DNA of 64,000 nt. It comes from Fremontodendron californicum. Its lineage: Eukaryota > Streptophyta > Magnoliopsida > Malvales > Malvaceae. The translations under genes and the position numbers were made by a program. Shown in pieces: positions 32,373-45,300 of this stretch. Under the pieces are notes generated by a model that saw nothing but the letters and a program-made list of their open reading frames with translations, did no database searches and was not told the origin of the DNA. Position 1 is the stretch's first letter; each line of letters begins with the position of its first letter. Location: contig JAULJL010000002.1 in NCBI GenBank assembly GCA_030761205.1, positions 41,256,814-41,320,813 of the forward strand, written 5' to 3'.

Positions 32373-35103
32373 TTTTCACAGTTGAGAGTAGGGATGAATC
32401 AACATAAATAAAATTGGTACCTATCCTTCATTTGAACTTTGCATCAATTAGACATTTCTGGCCCTTACGCAAAGTTTTCAAATATACCCAAAGGCCAAGT
32501 CCCGAGGCCCAAAGTTTAATTATTTTGTGGAATTTTAAATATTTAATATTAGAAATTATTTCATATACGTCATTGAAATTTTTAGAATTTTACAAGCAGA
32601 ATTAGTACGATGATATATATTTTTTTGGGTATATTAAAAAAATTTAATTATTTTTAGATCACAAGCAGAATGAGTACGATGACATGTACTTCTTAGAATA
32701 TATTAAAAAAAATAAAAAATTAATTAAAAAAATGAGACATATGTCAAACTTTTAATTTCGCTTGTTAAATTAAAAAATTACACTATCATTGTCTAAAAAA
32801 TGAGGGGAATCAAAAACTTAATTAGGACTTTTTTTATAAAAGCGAGGTATGATTATTATTATTAAGTCATTACCCTAACTATTAGACTTATTTTTTTTTT
32901 ATTATATAAAAATGATTAGGTAAGAGGAGATTATCTCAATCCATGACTAAGGCAATACCGCAAGCCTTAGTAAAAACTTATATTAAACTTACAAATTATC
33001 CACCAAAGAGTCTGTTGGTAACAAAAATCAAACCTATGTTTTATAAGTGAAGTATTCGCATTCTTACCAACTCAACCAACCTCGTTGGTTGACCTAAAAA
33101 TTGTTGATAATGAATAAAACATTTTTTGTTTGTTTTTCTACACATTTTGAAATACTGCTATATTTTATAAATAAAGAAAAATAATAGAACAAATAGTTAG
33201 TATTGATGATGTTAAAATTGTGAATGAATGAATCATCTTCTAAATATGCGATTGCCAAGAATTAAAAAAAAAAAAAAACAATCATGAATCCTGAATTGAT
33301 CTTAAAATTGTTAAATTAGGGAATAAAAAGAATTAAATGCCTTAGCATTGTCAAGTTGTCATCCATCTTGAACAAATTGAGGACAATGAAAAAGAAAAAA
33401 AAGAAATTTGTATAGCAGTAGCGGGCAGGAAGAAGAGCATTGTCTCCGAACCTGATATCATTTGTCTTGTTATCTAGTGAATAAAGAAAAAAGACTTTAA
33501 CTGAAAAGCCTTGAGCCTTTATTTTTTTTCTGGGGTCGCATGCTCTTGCAAAGGGAATATGGTCTCTTTTCTCTTATAAAAGGAAGCTTTGACAACTTTG
33601 TGACTGCTGCAACATTTTAGCTTTTCCATGGCTGCATGCAAGATTATTAAGATTCCCACAGTACTTACTGCATTGGTGTATCTATCTATACATGTCTAGC
33701 TAGCAGCTTTATCGCCCAACATTCAAGCAACATCTCCAATCCTCGAACCCTGAGCTTAGTCCAATTGATTCATATAATTACCCTTAAAAGGTGTCCTTCA
33801 ATAGGTCTCGGGGTTTGAATCTCGGTATCTGCATCATTTTCTCTTATATCAAGGCTGCAGCCTCTTTTTGTTTAAAAAAAAAAAATCTCCAATCCCCTTA
33901 TGTCATTTTTACCTTCTTTAATCACTTGGGTTGGCTGGTAAAGCCTTTTGATGGTTTATCATCATGGATAATATAGATAGAAAAAAGAAGAGAAAAAAAA
34001 ATTAGATGCTTTCAAGTTTCAGCTATTATTCTCCCTATGCTGCATGAAAGCTGCTTTATTTATTGAATTATCATTTTCAAGGTCCAAGCACCAACGCCCT
34101 AGATATGGGGGGTCGAAAGTGGGGATCAAAAAATCAAAATTTTCATCATAAAATTGATTCTATGGCCTGATATTAATCTCCTTCAGTTTAAGGTTGTTAT
34201 TATACTTTATACTGTTGGCTGCCAAATTGCATGACTGACTGATTACACATTGCTGGGATGGTTCCTAGCTAGCTTAGCTATCCCCTTAAGAATTTCAGTT
34301 GATCGAGCAATGTCAAGCTTCCGAAAGGCAGCTCACTTTGCAGTAGAAAATTGCAAACAACCATTTTCTTTCTCTGTTCTCTGTGAATCGTTTCCGTCTG
34401 TTTGCCACAGCAAATATTTCAGTACTTCATTGTATCCATACTAATTATGAAATGCTTGATCGATTTGGTATTATCAGTCAAGTTTCACCAATTCAATTGG
34501 TGAATTTACAAAACAAGCCAAATAAAATCATTATAAAATATATGCGTCTGATCACTTAAAAAAAGTACCCATTTTTGAAAATATTATTCTCTTTCAAAAC
34601 ATTAAATTATATTCCAATTGCAAAGCTTTTAGACTTGTATCATTCTTTTCCTAATGAAAATTATTTGGCTAAACCTTTGAACAGAGTGGAGAAATAAAAG
34701 AGACAATTCACTGCCAATTTTCTTTGCGGCAGAATCGTATAGATCCAATCTTTATAATACAATACAGTAGGTTTTGGACTTCTTATTCTGTCACGTTATA
34801 GTTAAAGTAGATTCCACTTTTATTTTTATTGTGTAATGCTCGTGTATGCTTTCCACTATATCTGACAAATGTGTGCTTTTAGTCAAATTGTCTTCATTAC
34901 TTTCTATAATGTAATAAAATGAAATTCGTAGCCTCATCCTTTGATAATTCAACACTCTTCTAAGGCTTGAGAATATCCAAATTTAGGATTCAAATATGTA
35001 CAAATTTCTTGGCAAGTTAAGCCTTTAACGATGATTGATGCAAATTTTGTTGAGGTGACGGAACCATCATCATATTTACTAAATTTTATGCAAAAAAATA
35101 ATA
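32373..35103. other. Intergenic DNA with possible SINE traces
   Basis: No gene is supported. Around 33,800-33,830 a GGGTTTGAATCTC string resembles the B box of tRNA-derived SINEs, but no matching A box at the right spacing, tail or target duplication was confirmed. Poly-A tracts at about 33,263-33,280 and 33,870-33,883 are the only other landmarks. Confidence 0.45.
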
Positions 35104-35412
35104 CTATGTTTGGGAACATGAATTTGAGAATTTGAATTTGGATTTGGATTTCATTTGTTATATAAATTGTGATAATGAAATGTATACATTAGTTAAAATT
35201 CAACATGATTGTATATTTGAAAGGTATACAAGCGTGAATTTTAAATTCACAAATACCTATAGGTATTTCAAATTCACCACTACATACATATCCAACAAAT
35301 CTATGAATTTGAAAAATAATTATGAATGTTACATTACATGTGTTTTACTACACAATTATACTATTTTTGAAATCCAAATCTATTGTTTGAAATCTAAGTT
35401 CCCAAACGCAAT
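35104..35412. mobile_element. MITE with GTTTGGGAAC ends, copy 1
   Basis: The left end CTATGTTTGGGAAC and the right end GTTCCCAAACGCAAT form an inverted pair around about 300 bp of AT-rich DNA containing a CCTATAGGTATTTCAAATTC block. A close relative lies at 41,709-41,998. The 107-codon open frame inside it is incidental. Confidence 0.7.
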
Positions 35413-35860
35413 CTTAAGAGTTTCTGCAACCAAAAAAAAATTACTAACTTGCTAGTTGAGACATTGAACCCAAAAGGCAAGGGAATGCTTGACATTATTT
35501 TAAAGGGCAGGGGAAAGAGAACGACTCTAACCTTATATCATGAGAGACTGAACCATAGCTAGAAGTAGAGAGATCTTTAATTTTTGATACAAACTTTGTT
35601 TCCTTCTCTTGGAAATGCATTACAAACTCTCTAAGCTAAATAAAAACGACAGAGAGACTCAAATTGGATGGCATTGTGTGTATAATCTGATTTGTGAACT
35701 TCCATTTAAACTCCAACTTTTATCTTCCCTGTCAACAGCCTAAAGTAACAAAGATGACCAAAGTGAGCAAATGACACGATGACATTTTCATGGTTGCATT
35801 TTAGTTAAGCCATAATTGGAACCCCCCCTGGAGTTGAGCAAATTCGGGCAGCGAGACAAA

Positions 35861-38800
35861 TCAATGGCTGCGAGTGTGGTTGAAGGGGTGGTGTAAAGGA
35901 GGAGCAGCTGCGGTGGCGTTGAGGCCGTGGGGTGGAGGTGAGGCTGGCTGTGGTGGTGGTGAACATTGGTAACACTTTGTGAAGAGCCCAAATGTGTCGA
36001 TCTGGCGTATGAAATTTGTCATGCTCGCCCATCCACCAAATCCAAACCCAACAATTAGGACCCACACCACAACAATCACGTTTATCGTAAATGTCCCTAC
36101 CCATCTACCAAAGTACTTCGATGGTTGCTCCACTGCATTCTGCATCACAGCCGTTCATCAAATATCACATGTTAATTAATCATACATGAATCAATGATCT
36201 AACTGTCAAAATAAGCCCCATGAATCATACATGGGACCTACATTTTTCTCAGGGTTCTTTTACATATCACAAGTTTTCTATAGTTCCCCCAGATATGGGG
36301 AATCATGTACGAACATGATCATATTCTAGTTAAACAGTTGCAGCACGAATCTCGTGCCTTTTGCAACAATATTACTTACTCACAAATCACAATTATCAAA
36401 ATGTTTATTGTTAAATCTAGAAGACTATCGATTTAGGAGAAAGACCCGGAACTTGTCTGCTAGACTGTGACCACACGCTACCACCCTGTTTGCTTACGCT
36501 TTACACTTGGATTTATTAAATACCAAATCAACAGCTAATAACATCAATTTTCAATTCTCTCTGTCTCTTACTTCTTCAGTCAAACGTTTGACTCTGACAT
36601 AAAGTAAAATTTTCTCAGATATCTTATGTACATTGCCTTTTCTTACTCTAATTAGCTAAGCTTTGAGGTTTGTTTAGTTCCTAGTTGGTCGTGGAGAGTG
36701 TAATATACCTCTCGAGCAGTGGCTGATCTGAAGGTGAAAATGTGAGCAAGTGCTGGAATGATGTACACAGTGAAGCTAACAAGGAGGGATCCGACGGTAG
36801 AGTTTATGGGTCCAAAGAATGGGAAAATAATAGCCAAAAACCAAATGGGAATGACCACTGGCAACCTTGCTGCTGCTCTCTTGCACAGGCTCTTGCACTC
36901 ATGCATCCCAATTGCTTTCTCCCATACAAAATACAGTGGCGTGCATGCAAATCCAAATGTTATGAACTGCACAATACCCACCAAAAAAAAATCATCATAA
37001 AAATGAATATTACTTATTAATGTATGATGATGATATTTGATGATATGGATCGATGGATGTACTAAAGAATGAACATTGTTATGTACTATTTGTTATTTAT
37101 GTATGGAATGGATGGATCTAATAATGGAATTCATAGGCATGCCTGGTGGATGAGCATTAAAATGACAGCCATGTCTCGCAAGGGAGTTCTTGGGAGAAGA
37201 GAAAAAGCATTTGAGTGATTGAGAAGCATGTCTCCAAATGCCCAATAAACAGCTGCAGCGGAGGGAAGTGTCAGTGTCAGCACATACAGTGTGGCTATCA
37301 GGTATATAGCCTTGAACTTCTGAGGCTTCCACATTGCGTGCATGATCTCCCTGCATGCATGTCGCCACCACACACAAAAGTTAATTCTTCATTAAATTAG
37401 CAATTAATTCATGCTACTACTAGTATTTTATTAAGTATGTTCATCATTTGATTCATTTCTCCTCAGGTACTAGAGTCTTGGTATCAGGGCCTGGAAAAGG
37501 TCTCCTCTAGGCTGATTAATTTTGGGTTTATGGCCTTAACCCACCGCTTTCAACTCCATGAACTTTACGGGCTTTTTCTGTCTGTGGGGTGTGTTGGATT
37601 CACTGAAAAAAGCTGGACCCCCTCTTGGCCTCTTCTCATGATAAAAGCGAAAGTAAAGGATAAAAAGATGATCATTTGGCTTTCTACATTGAAAAGGAAT
37701 ACTAGGGTTTCCAAGAAGTAAGCAACTTTTTGCCTTCCACGCTTAGAAAGGGCAATTTAGGGAATGAAAGCTCGAATAGTAATTACTATATATATATACT
37801 ATAATAATAGTATTTGAGAATTATATGCTTTTGGATATGGATTGGTCATTAGATCTCCAATGGTCAGATCATGTCTAAAGAAGTGAAGCTCTGGTCATTT
37901 TCAGAAACTGCTTTTATATGCATTTATAATTATCAACAGCTGTTAAGATTATGAGTTAAGACTTAAGACCAGGCGCAAAACATTAAGTCTACAATTTATT
38001 GACTTGAAAAACATGGGCAGATTTGTATATAACGTAAGAGACACGAATTCTAAATATAAACTTGTCTTACACAGTAACAGCATGTCCCCCAAATGTATAG
38101 AGAATGTTTGTGGCCCCAGTGAAATAGAGCACCAGCTTGGTAGGACCAGAATGTCGAACTCCCTCTACCTACATTTAAATCAATAAAATTCCATATTACT
38201 AATAACAATTATTATACGTTTCATTTCATTGATTATACATTATAATAACATGCTTAATTAAATAACTTATCAATATGCAATTTTTCATTCTTGACAAAAA
38301 ATGGGATATGACAACAGGTTTCCTTTGGACTCATTTCAAACCCAACAGTCGTTGGCCAACATGTTCAACATTTTCATGTAAAAAATATTCAGGCATCAAA
38401 TATATATATATATATTAAAAAAGTTGTCGAGTTGACAAGTAAATGTGATGTCTTAATGTTAACAACTTGAGTTTGATTCTGACACCTCCTTAAGCATGTT
38501 TTAACTGGTAATTAGTGGGAGTTTTTACCTGGCCATGGAGGAGGGAGGCGATGGTGAGATACCATGCAGTGTAGGTGGTCATTACAAGGCCAAGAAAGGA
38601 CCAGATTCTGTAATTGTGAAATGAAGGAATAAAGACTGTGGTTGCACAACAAGCCCCAAAGATGTAAGTCCAAGTCCTCTTGTCCAGATTATCATTTATG
38701 TAATATATGTTGCTGCAACATCAAAACAAAAGATACCCAACAACAAGAAATTGATTGTCAGAGTGCATGATAATTCCTCTTTATTTATTTGGACCCCAAA

Positions 38801-39554
38801 AATTTTATATATGGATACAGATAAAGCAAAGAGTCAGAGGTGATTAGGTACCTTGCACAAGCTATGAGTTGAATAACAGATCCAAATAAAAGAAAAGTGC
38901 AGTTAAATGCCAAACCCACGTTCCTCCAGTGTTTTCCAAGGAGCCCATCAAGAACCTCAAACCACTATACAAATAAAATAAAAACAAATCATGAGCATTG
39001 AAAGTTAAAATTTTGAGATGAAAAAAAGTTGCTTTTCACTGTCATTTTTATCATATTTGAAGTTGATTTGTAAAGACTATAGAGTTAAAACCTGAATGAC
39101 ATGGTTCCTGAAATCAACTTTTTCTCTTTCTTTTCTTGTTCTATATTCTACATAGAGTGTGCTAATGAGATAAGCTGTCCAGCTACCCAACAAACCATAG
39201 AAGAGCTGAAAGAGAATGCCCGAAAGCATCCCCAGCTGAGAAAATGAGTATGGCAATGTAAGCAACACTTGAGCTACCTGAAAAAGAAAAAGAAAAAATC
39301 CCAAGAAACTACAAATTTTAATCTCTATCACAATACAAGTGCAAAAGCACTGTTTTATAGCTAACTACAGAGTTGAAAAGCAAAGATTATGATAAAACCT
39401 GATTAGAAGCACAGCTAAACCAGGCATCATAAACAGAACCACCATGCCAAAAGAAGTTAGAAATCTTGCTTTTCATGTCCTTAGGCTTCCCTTCAGTCTC
39501 CATCTCCACATAATTCCCAACAATCACAGTTTCCACCACCTTATCAGTTGCCAT
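35861..39554 (-). CDS. LAX2: Auxin influx carrier, AUX1/LAX family (8 exons)
   Basis: Exons on the minus strand are 39554-39399, 39277-39092, 38964-38852, 38712-38529, 38168-38071, 37350-37143, 36966-36709 and 36139-35861 (stop included), giving 493 residues in frame. The product is a polytopic permease of the amino acid/auxin permease family that imports indole-acetic acid with protons across the plasma membrane. Family landmarks run in order: FWHGGSVYDAWFSCASNQVA, LLTLPYSFSQLGMLSG, WFEVLDGLLG, NIYYIND, GHAVTVEIMHAMWKPQKFK, TLPSAAAVYWAFGD, FITFGFACTPLYFVWEK, FGFGGWASMTNF and DTFGLFTKCYQC. A proline/histidine-rich tail closes it. All introns are GT-AG except intron 6, whose donor is GC. Synteny with the cold-shock gene favours LAX2 over AUX1, LAX1 or LAX3, but this is inferred. 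Confidence 0.93.
36967..37142 (-). other. GC-AG intron 6 of the LAX gene
   Basis: The exon ends ...ATCCACCAG and the intron begins GCATGCC, not GT. The next exon opens after GTGCAG with TTCATAACATTTGG, giving LIHQ|FITFGF, the exact family sequence. Reading on into the intron meets a stop after three codons, and no GT donor nearby restores the frame. GC donors are a known minority class, usually with a strong CAG| exon end as here. Confidence 0.85.
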
Positions 39555-39744
39555 GATCTCTCCTTTCCTTAAATTTCTACCCTTTTCCTCTCACTTCCTC
39601 ACAGGCTTCTTCAGCTCTGTTTTATCACAAATTCCCTACAGTTTTTCCTCTAATGACAAACTGGGTAGTGTTGTTTCAATGCAATAAGAGGATTGGTAGA
39701 TAACAGAAGTGGAGGTGATGAAGAAAAGAGTATACATATAGAGG

Positions 39745-39757
39745 CTATATATATACA
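39745..39757 (-). promoter_or_regulatory. Putative TATA box of the LAX gene
   Basis: On the minus strand GTATATATATAGCC lies about 195 bp upstream of the start codon. Its position is right for a TATA box with a leader of about 160 bases. Alternation of T and A means this could also be simple-sequence DNA. Confidence 0.45.
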
Positions 39758-39759
39758 TA

Positions 39760-41708
39760 CAAGACATGAAGGGGGGTGTTTCTCGAAGGGTGGAAAAGGC
39801 TGTGTTTGAAAGGTATTTTAGAGAGAGGGGTTTGGGAAGCGAGTAAAATCCACTTTTTAGAGATTAAATTCTTTTTTTTCTTTTTCTGGTTTTTGAACTT
39901 TTTTTTGTAATTAATTTTGTTTTTGTTTTTTAGTTCATTATTATTAAATTAGTCTAATCTTACTTTATTAACCCAAAAAATGAATTAATTAGAGAGCGTG
40001 AGTGGCTTGTCCGCACGAGCGGGTCTCCCCGCTTCCCTACCCGAGCTGCCCAGCTTATTTTTACATGTCTCTCTCTAGTCTCTACCTAATCTAAACTTCA
40101 TTTTTTTATCATAACTCTTAACCTCTAAATTAAATAATGTTAGTTAGTAATTTTTCAGAAATATAATAAATTGTTAAGGACAAAATTTTAGATAATTTTT
40201 CTTAATTCCATTATATAATAATAATAATACAATAATTTCTATATATCCCATGGCATGTTTTGAAGAGATTTTGAGTAACCTTTCTCAAATAGAAAATGAA
40301 AGATGCAAAATTTAATCCGAATACTTTAAACTCGTTTTTTAAAATTATTATATAATAATATTTTTATTTAATACATTTAAAATTATTAATTATTATATTT
40401 AAATAATTTATAAATTATCTTTAAATGATATTTTAATCAAATCGTTAACAAAACTCTTTGATGACTAAAAACAAACTTAAAATAATAATTGCTTATACCA
40501 ATAAATCTTTAGCTTTTAATAGAAACAAAGTAGTACAATATTTTCTCCTCAAATTTTATAAAATATAAAATATGAACCATTTGTAAAGGGTTATCATGGG
40601 TTAAAATTGTAGAAGAACAAGGCACATAGGTATAATAAACAAGGGAAGGAGTGAAAGAGAAATTATAACAAAGTAGACCGCATGATTGCAGCCAAACGGG
40701 CGTGGTCGCTTTACAAGAAGAAGAAGAAGAAGAAAGCTGCTTTTATCACATGGCCAATGGCTCCCCCCACATTAAAGCCCAAGCCCCAAAATTCCTTCTT
40801 CACATGGACTTTAATTTATTTACTACATTTAATATTGTGGATATTTTTTTACCATCAAATTACTATATAGTGCATTCCAACATTTTTTTTTTAATTTAAA
40901 GAAGTGGATTCAAAAAAAAAAAAAAATTAGTAAGAGATTATGCACCAATCACTTGAATCAAATGTTAAAGTGTTAGTGTATTCGAACACTTGATTCAATA
41001 ATTAATATATATATATATTTTTTAGTAAAATACGAATATATATTTTCGAATAAAAACAAATTACTAAATATTATCTACAATGTGCATTAAGGACATGATT
41101 CATGTGCCCTTGGAAATAGCATACTATATATATATATATATATTTTAAATTGTTATTTAACTCTCCTTGATACACTTTTAATTTTAATTATTTTAATATA
41201 ACGTGGAGTAGTTTGTAACCCTTTTTTTGTATGTTTTTTTTATTCATCTTGCTTGGTATGGTTAAAAACATACAAACATTCTCTCTATTGACTAAACTCG
41301 AAATTTTAAAAAAATTTCCTTGTAATACATTCAATTTTTAGGAAATGTGAGGAAAGAAATCTTTATTTATTATATAATATATGATTATTTTGAATGTGCT
41401 TTCTCATTTTCAGTCACTATTAAAATCTGATAAAAATATCTGAAATGTAGTGAATATAAATATTGATGTTGTTGGGATATTTGCTTGAAAAATATACTTG
41501 ATGTTTTTTCGACTATAAAAGGATTAATTCGAAACAGAAGAAAGTGTCAGATTAGGAAAAAGTATAAATAATATAAGGGTTTTAATTAATATAATATTTA
41601 TAATAATAATATTGTATTAAATGCAGTAATTGATAATTTTATTTTTTATTTTTAATGTATTTGATAAAAATATTACTATATATAACAATCTCAAAGAATA
41701 CTCTTATG
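39760..41708. other. Intergenic DNA upstream of the LAX gene
   Basis: AT-rich with a short GC-rich patch at about 40,005-40,055, a fragment of the GTTAACAAAAC-ended MITE family near 40,345-40,455 and an AAG microsatellite (about 40,716-40,734). No gene is visible. Confidence 0.5.
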
Positions 41709-41998
41709 TTATGTTTGGAAATATAAATTTGAAAATTTGAATTTGAATTTCATTTGCTATATAAATCGTGAGAATGAAGTGTGTACATTATATATAAATT
41801 AGTAAAGATTCAATATTATTATATATTTGAAAGATATAAAAACATGATTTTCAAATTCACATATAGCTATAGGTATTTCAAATTCACCACTAAATAGATA
41901 TCCAACAAATCTATAGATTTGAAACATAATCATCAATGTTATATTTACATATTACACAATTTATATTATTTTTGAAATCTAAATTCTCAAATACAACT
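41709..41998. mobile_element. MITE with GTTTGG-type ends, copy 2
   Basis: Closely related along its length to 35,104-35,412, in the same orientation (shared TAGGTATTTCAAATTCACCACTA and ATATCCAACAAATCTAT blocks). Its terminal bases are more degraded. Confidence 0.65.
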
Positions 41999-41999
41999 T

Positions 42000-44900
42000 T
42001 ATAATATTCGTTCGTGAAATCCTTAATATAAATAAATTGTAGGGCTTGCAAAATAATAACCAAGTGTGCCCATTATACGTAGAAAATATATCAAACTTCA
42101 AGGTGTCAGAAAAAATGACCCCAAGAACAATAATACTGATTTTCTCCTCTAGTCCTCTGCAGATCACTCTTTAGTCTTTACATTAATCCTTAACTTTTTT
42201 TCTTGGCACTGGTTTTCTTGTTTTTGAATTTGAACACTAACCCAGAGAGATTATTGATTATCTCTCAAGCTATGATGGTAAAACATAATGAGTTTGTCTT
42301 TCTAATAAATTAAAAAAAAAAAAAAAAAAAAAACAACACCCATCAACCTTGTGTTGATACTTGATATCATTAAATAAAAGCATGAGTTTGCAGGACTCTA
42401 AAGTCTAAAAAACCCAACAAAAAAAGAAAAAAGAAAAAAGAGAAGCCTTTTGTTTTGGTGCAGTGCAACATATTGATGGGGCCTGTTGGGGCCGCACAGC
42501 CATTCCCTGATAGATCGTGCTTTTACAGCCACTGGGTCCAGAAACATTCCCTCTGGAACCCTGTCTCCTTGACCACCTATACTGCATTGCATACCACCAA
42601 ATTGCTGCCTACTTTTTCTTCGAACATAATCAATCCTTTGCTTGCCCTTCATCAAATTTGTATCATGTGTTTTACATATATATATATATATATGTTGTAA
42701 TAATAATCAGAAAAATGAAATATTTTCTTCTTGATCTCTGATTTCAGTGTGAAGTGAACTAGTTGTTGACAAAAGGTTTTGACGAGTTGATCATCACTGA
42801 GTTTGCTGCGAAATTTCAGTCGATATTGACAGTCCCTTACCCATTTTAATTTCTATACAAAATTTGCCATGAAGGTTACCATTAAGCTGGCGACCTAGAT
42901 AACTTATGGAAGATATTTGATTGTTTAATTCCACATGAAACTAAAATACCAATATTTCGTGGTAAGATGGAACATTTATATGTTTATTATGATGATTTTG
43001 ATCTGAAAATTCTATTCTGATAATTTTGAGACTCGACAGGGCATGCTATTTGTGCTGATTTTTGTCTTCTGGGTGCTGTAAATTGAGTCATTAGGGTTTG
43101 GGCCATAAGACAAAAGGTAAAATCATTTGTGATAATTTTGATTAACAAAAAGGAAGAGAGATGTTCCAAAAAATGTTAATTTCATGTCATTCTAATTATG
43201 AACACAGACAAAAAAACCATTGACAATGCAGCATGAAGCTTAATATCAGCACGCCAACCCAGGACTACAGCAAAGGAGAGATTGAAATTGAATGCAAAAC
43301 TTTAATATAAGATCATAAGTCAAAACTATATGATGATCAATGATTTTTTCCCTCAAATTATTGTTAGAAGAACAAGCAAACGGCTTTGTTTTCTCTTTAC
43401 AACACAAGCAATAAAATTAAATCATGATTGCTTTGCTTTGCTTTGCTAGCTGCTCATCAATTATAACATTTGTTCATATTCATATATATTTGCTCTTTTT
43501 CATGATTTGAATCCAAACCAAGACAACCCTTCTTGCTTTTAAACAACAACATTCAAACAAATTTATACCAAATTTAGTGAAAGATTTGCTTTATACTAAA
43601 CACTATTTTTAACTTTTAATCATGGTTTTTCTTTAGAAATGATTAAGGCTCCCAACTGAGTCAAACTTTAGTCATTTCCTTCTCTTCTTCTTTTCATAAT
43701 GGAAGTTTTTATGGGTGTTGAACTGTTGATCATAGAAGTACTTTTGCTGTTAACGTGGATCGATTCAATTGATTAAGTATTTATTAGCGTTTTGGCAAGT
43801 ATTAGGATTCGAGTTTCACCAATAATCTCACTTGATAAGTGATCTGTATAGCTATTAATCTGTTAATCCTCTCTAAAACCTGACATAACCTGACCTTAAA
43901 CTAAGATAACTTTTCTTACCTAAATTTTTTTTAAAAATAAAGTACTTTTGCTTTTGGGTACATAAAGGAATGGGATTGGAAACCTGCATTGACTTGGTGA
44001 TATTGCAAAACTGGTTCAATTTGTGGTCAACTCCATTAAGGGAGAAAAATTGGGTCAGACCTCTTATTTTGAAAACCAAAGTTATAATTGGTGTGAAGCC
44101 AGCCATTTATCAACAAACAATATGATGCTGGCTTTTCCTTTTTGGCCTCCATTTTGGAAGCAAATTCTAGGACTAAAAGAATCCTATACTGAAAGAATAT
44201 TTGTCATTTCACTTTTTATTTTTTGTTCTTGTGTTACAACACAACTAAAGCTGCATTTTTGGGCCATTTCAAAGAACAAGAAAAGCATTTCAATATGTTC
44301 TTTTTGGTGTTTATTGCCATTTGAATTGATTCTATGTCTTGCAATACTAGTGCTTACTGCTTAGCAAGAGGATCTCACTGATTTTTTTTTTTAACAAATT
44401 TTGGTATCTATTGCTCTGTGAGAAACTTGTCTTTTTTTTTTTGTCAACAGTAGTGAATTCTATTAATAAAATATTAGATTTTTAGTTTTAATGATTAGAG
44501 TTCAATCTAAAAAACCGTAAGTATAAAAAAAAACCCGCATTATTTTTAAAGAAAAAAAAAGTGAAAATCATAATTTTATAAAATAAAATTTATGCATTCA
44601 AATCTACTAGAAAAATATCTCATTGCTGTATTCATTTCAATTTTGATGGAAATAATTTACAAGATTGACAAATCTAAACATTTATGCAAACAGCACAATA
44701 AAGATGCCTCATAGGCACTAAATAAAATAGTACAATTTTTTTCTTCAGTTTATCTCAAATTGCTTTATCAAAATCTTAAAAATTATTGAAAAGACTAAAA
44801 ATTCAAGTTAAATGTTTAAATTTTGAACTGTAAATCTGTAATGCTCCTTTTCTTGTAGCAATATGTCTTCTTTTTTTAATGTTTAAAATTAAAGGCACCA

Positions 44901-45300
44901 ATATTCTTTAGCTAAAATAAGGCCCAAGTTTTTCCCAGTTGGAGTTACGGAGGCCCAAATTTGATTGCAAGACTAGACTAGATCCGATAATTAATTTATT
45001 CGTGTAGTGTTTGTATTATTTTTTTATTATTATAATTGTGTTTGAAGTGTTTTTATATTTATATAAATCTTGACATGTTAATAATTTGTATTATAAATTT
45101 TAACACATTCAAATATTCATTTCATATTAATGTTATTTTCTTATATCGTATCGTATTTTAAATATTTTTCAGTACTGCTATGTTCGTGTCTTGTACATAA
45201 TTATCAAATCTAAAGGTCTAAAGAAGACCATAAAGTTGAGTACATAGGTCAAACATTTGAACGGCTAAGATCAGCTGATTAACACAACCGAATAAACCGC
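42000..45300. other. Intergenic DNA, no gene seen
   Basis: Contains a 22-base A-run (42,311-42,333), a (TA)n microsatellite (about 42,676-42,693) and AT-rich blocks. The short open frames overlap simple sequence and lack domain features. A possible SINE-like GGATTCGAGTTTCACC string at 43,805-43,820 was not confirmed. Confidence 0.5.

Noticed and set aside
33790..33830. Possible tRNA gene or SINE (GGGTTTGAATCTC B-box-like string)
   Set aside because: No cloverleaf, no properly spaced A box, tail or target duplication could be seen.
35132..35455. 107-codon open frame
   Set aside because: It lies wholly inside a MITE that recurs at 41,709-41,998, where the frame is not kept.
42398..42741. Overlapping open frames of 60-85 codons on both strands
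   Set aside because: They have no domain features and end in simple-sequence DNA; nothing suggests splicing to other exons.
43741..43860. Second SINE-like stretch with GGATTCGAGTTTC
   Set aside because: The same shortcomings; a single box-like motif is not enough.
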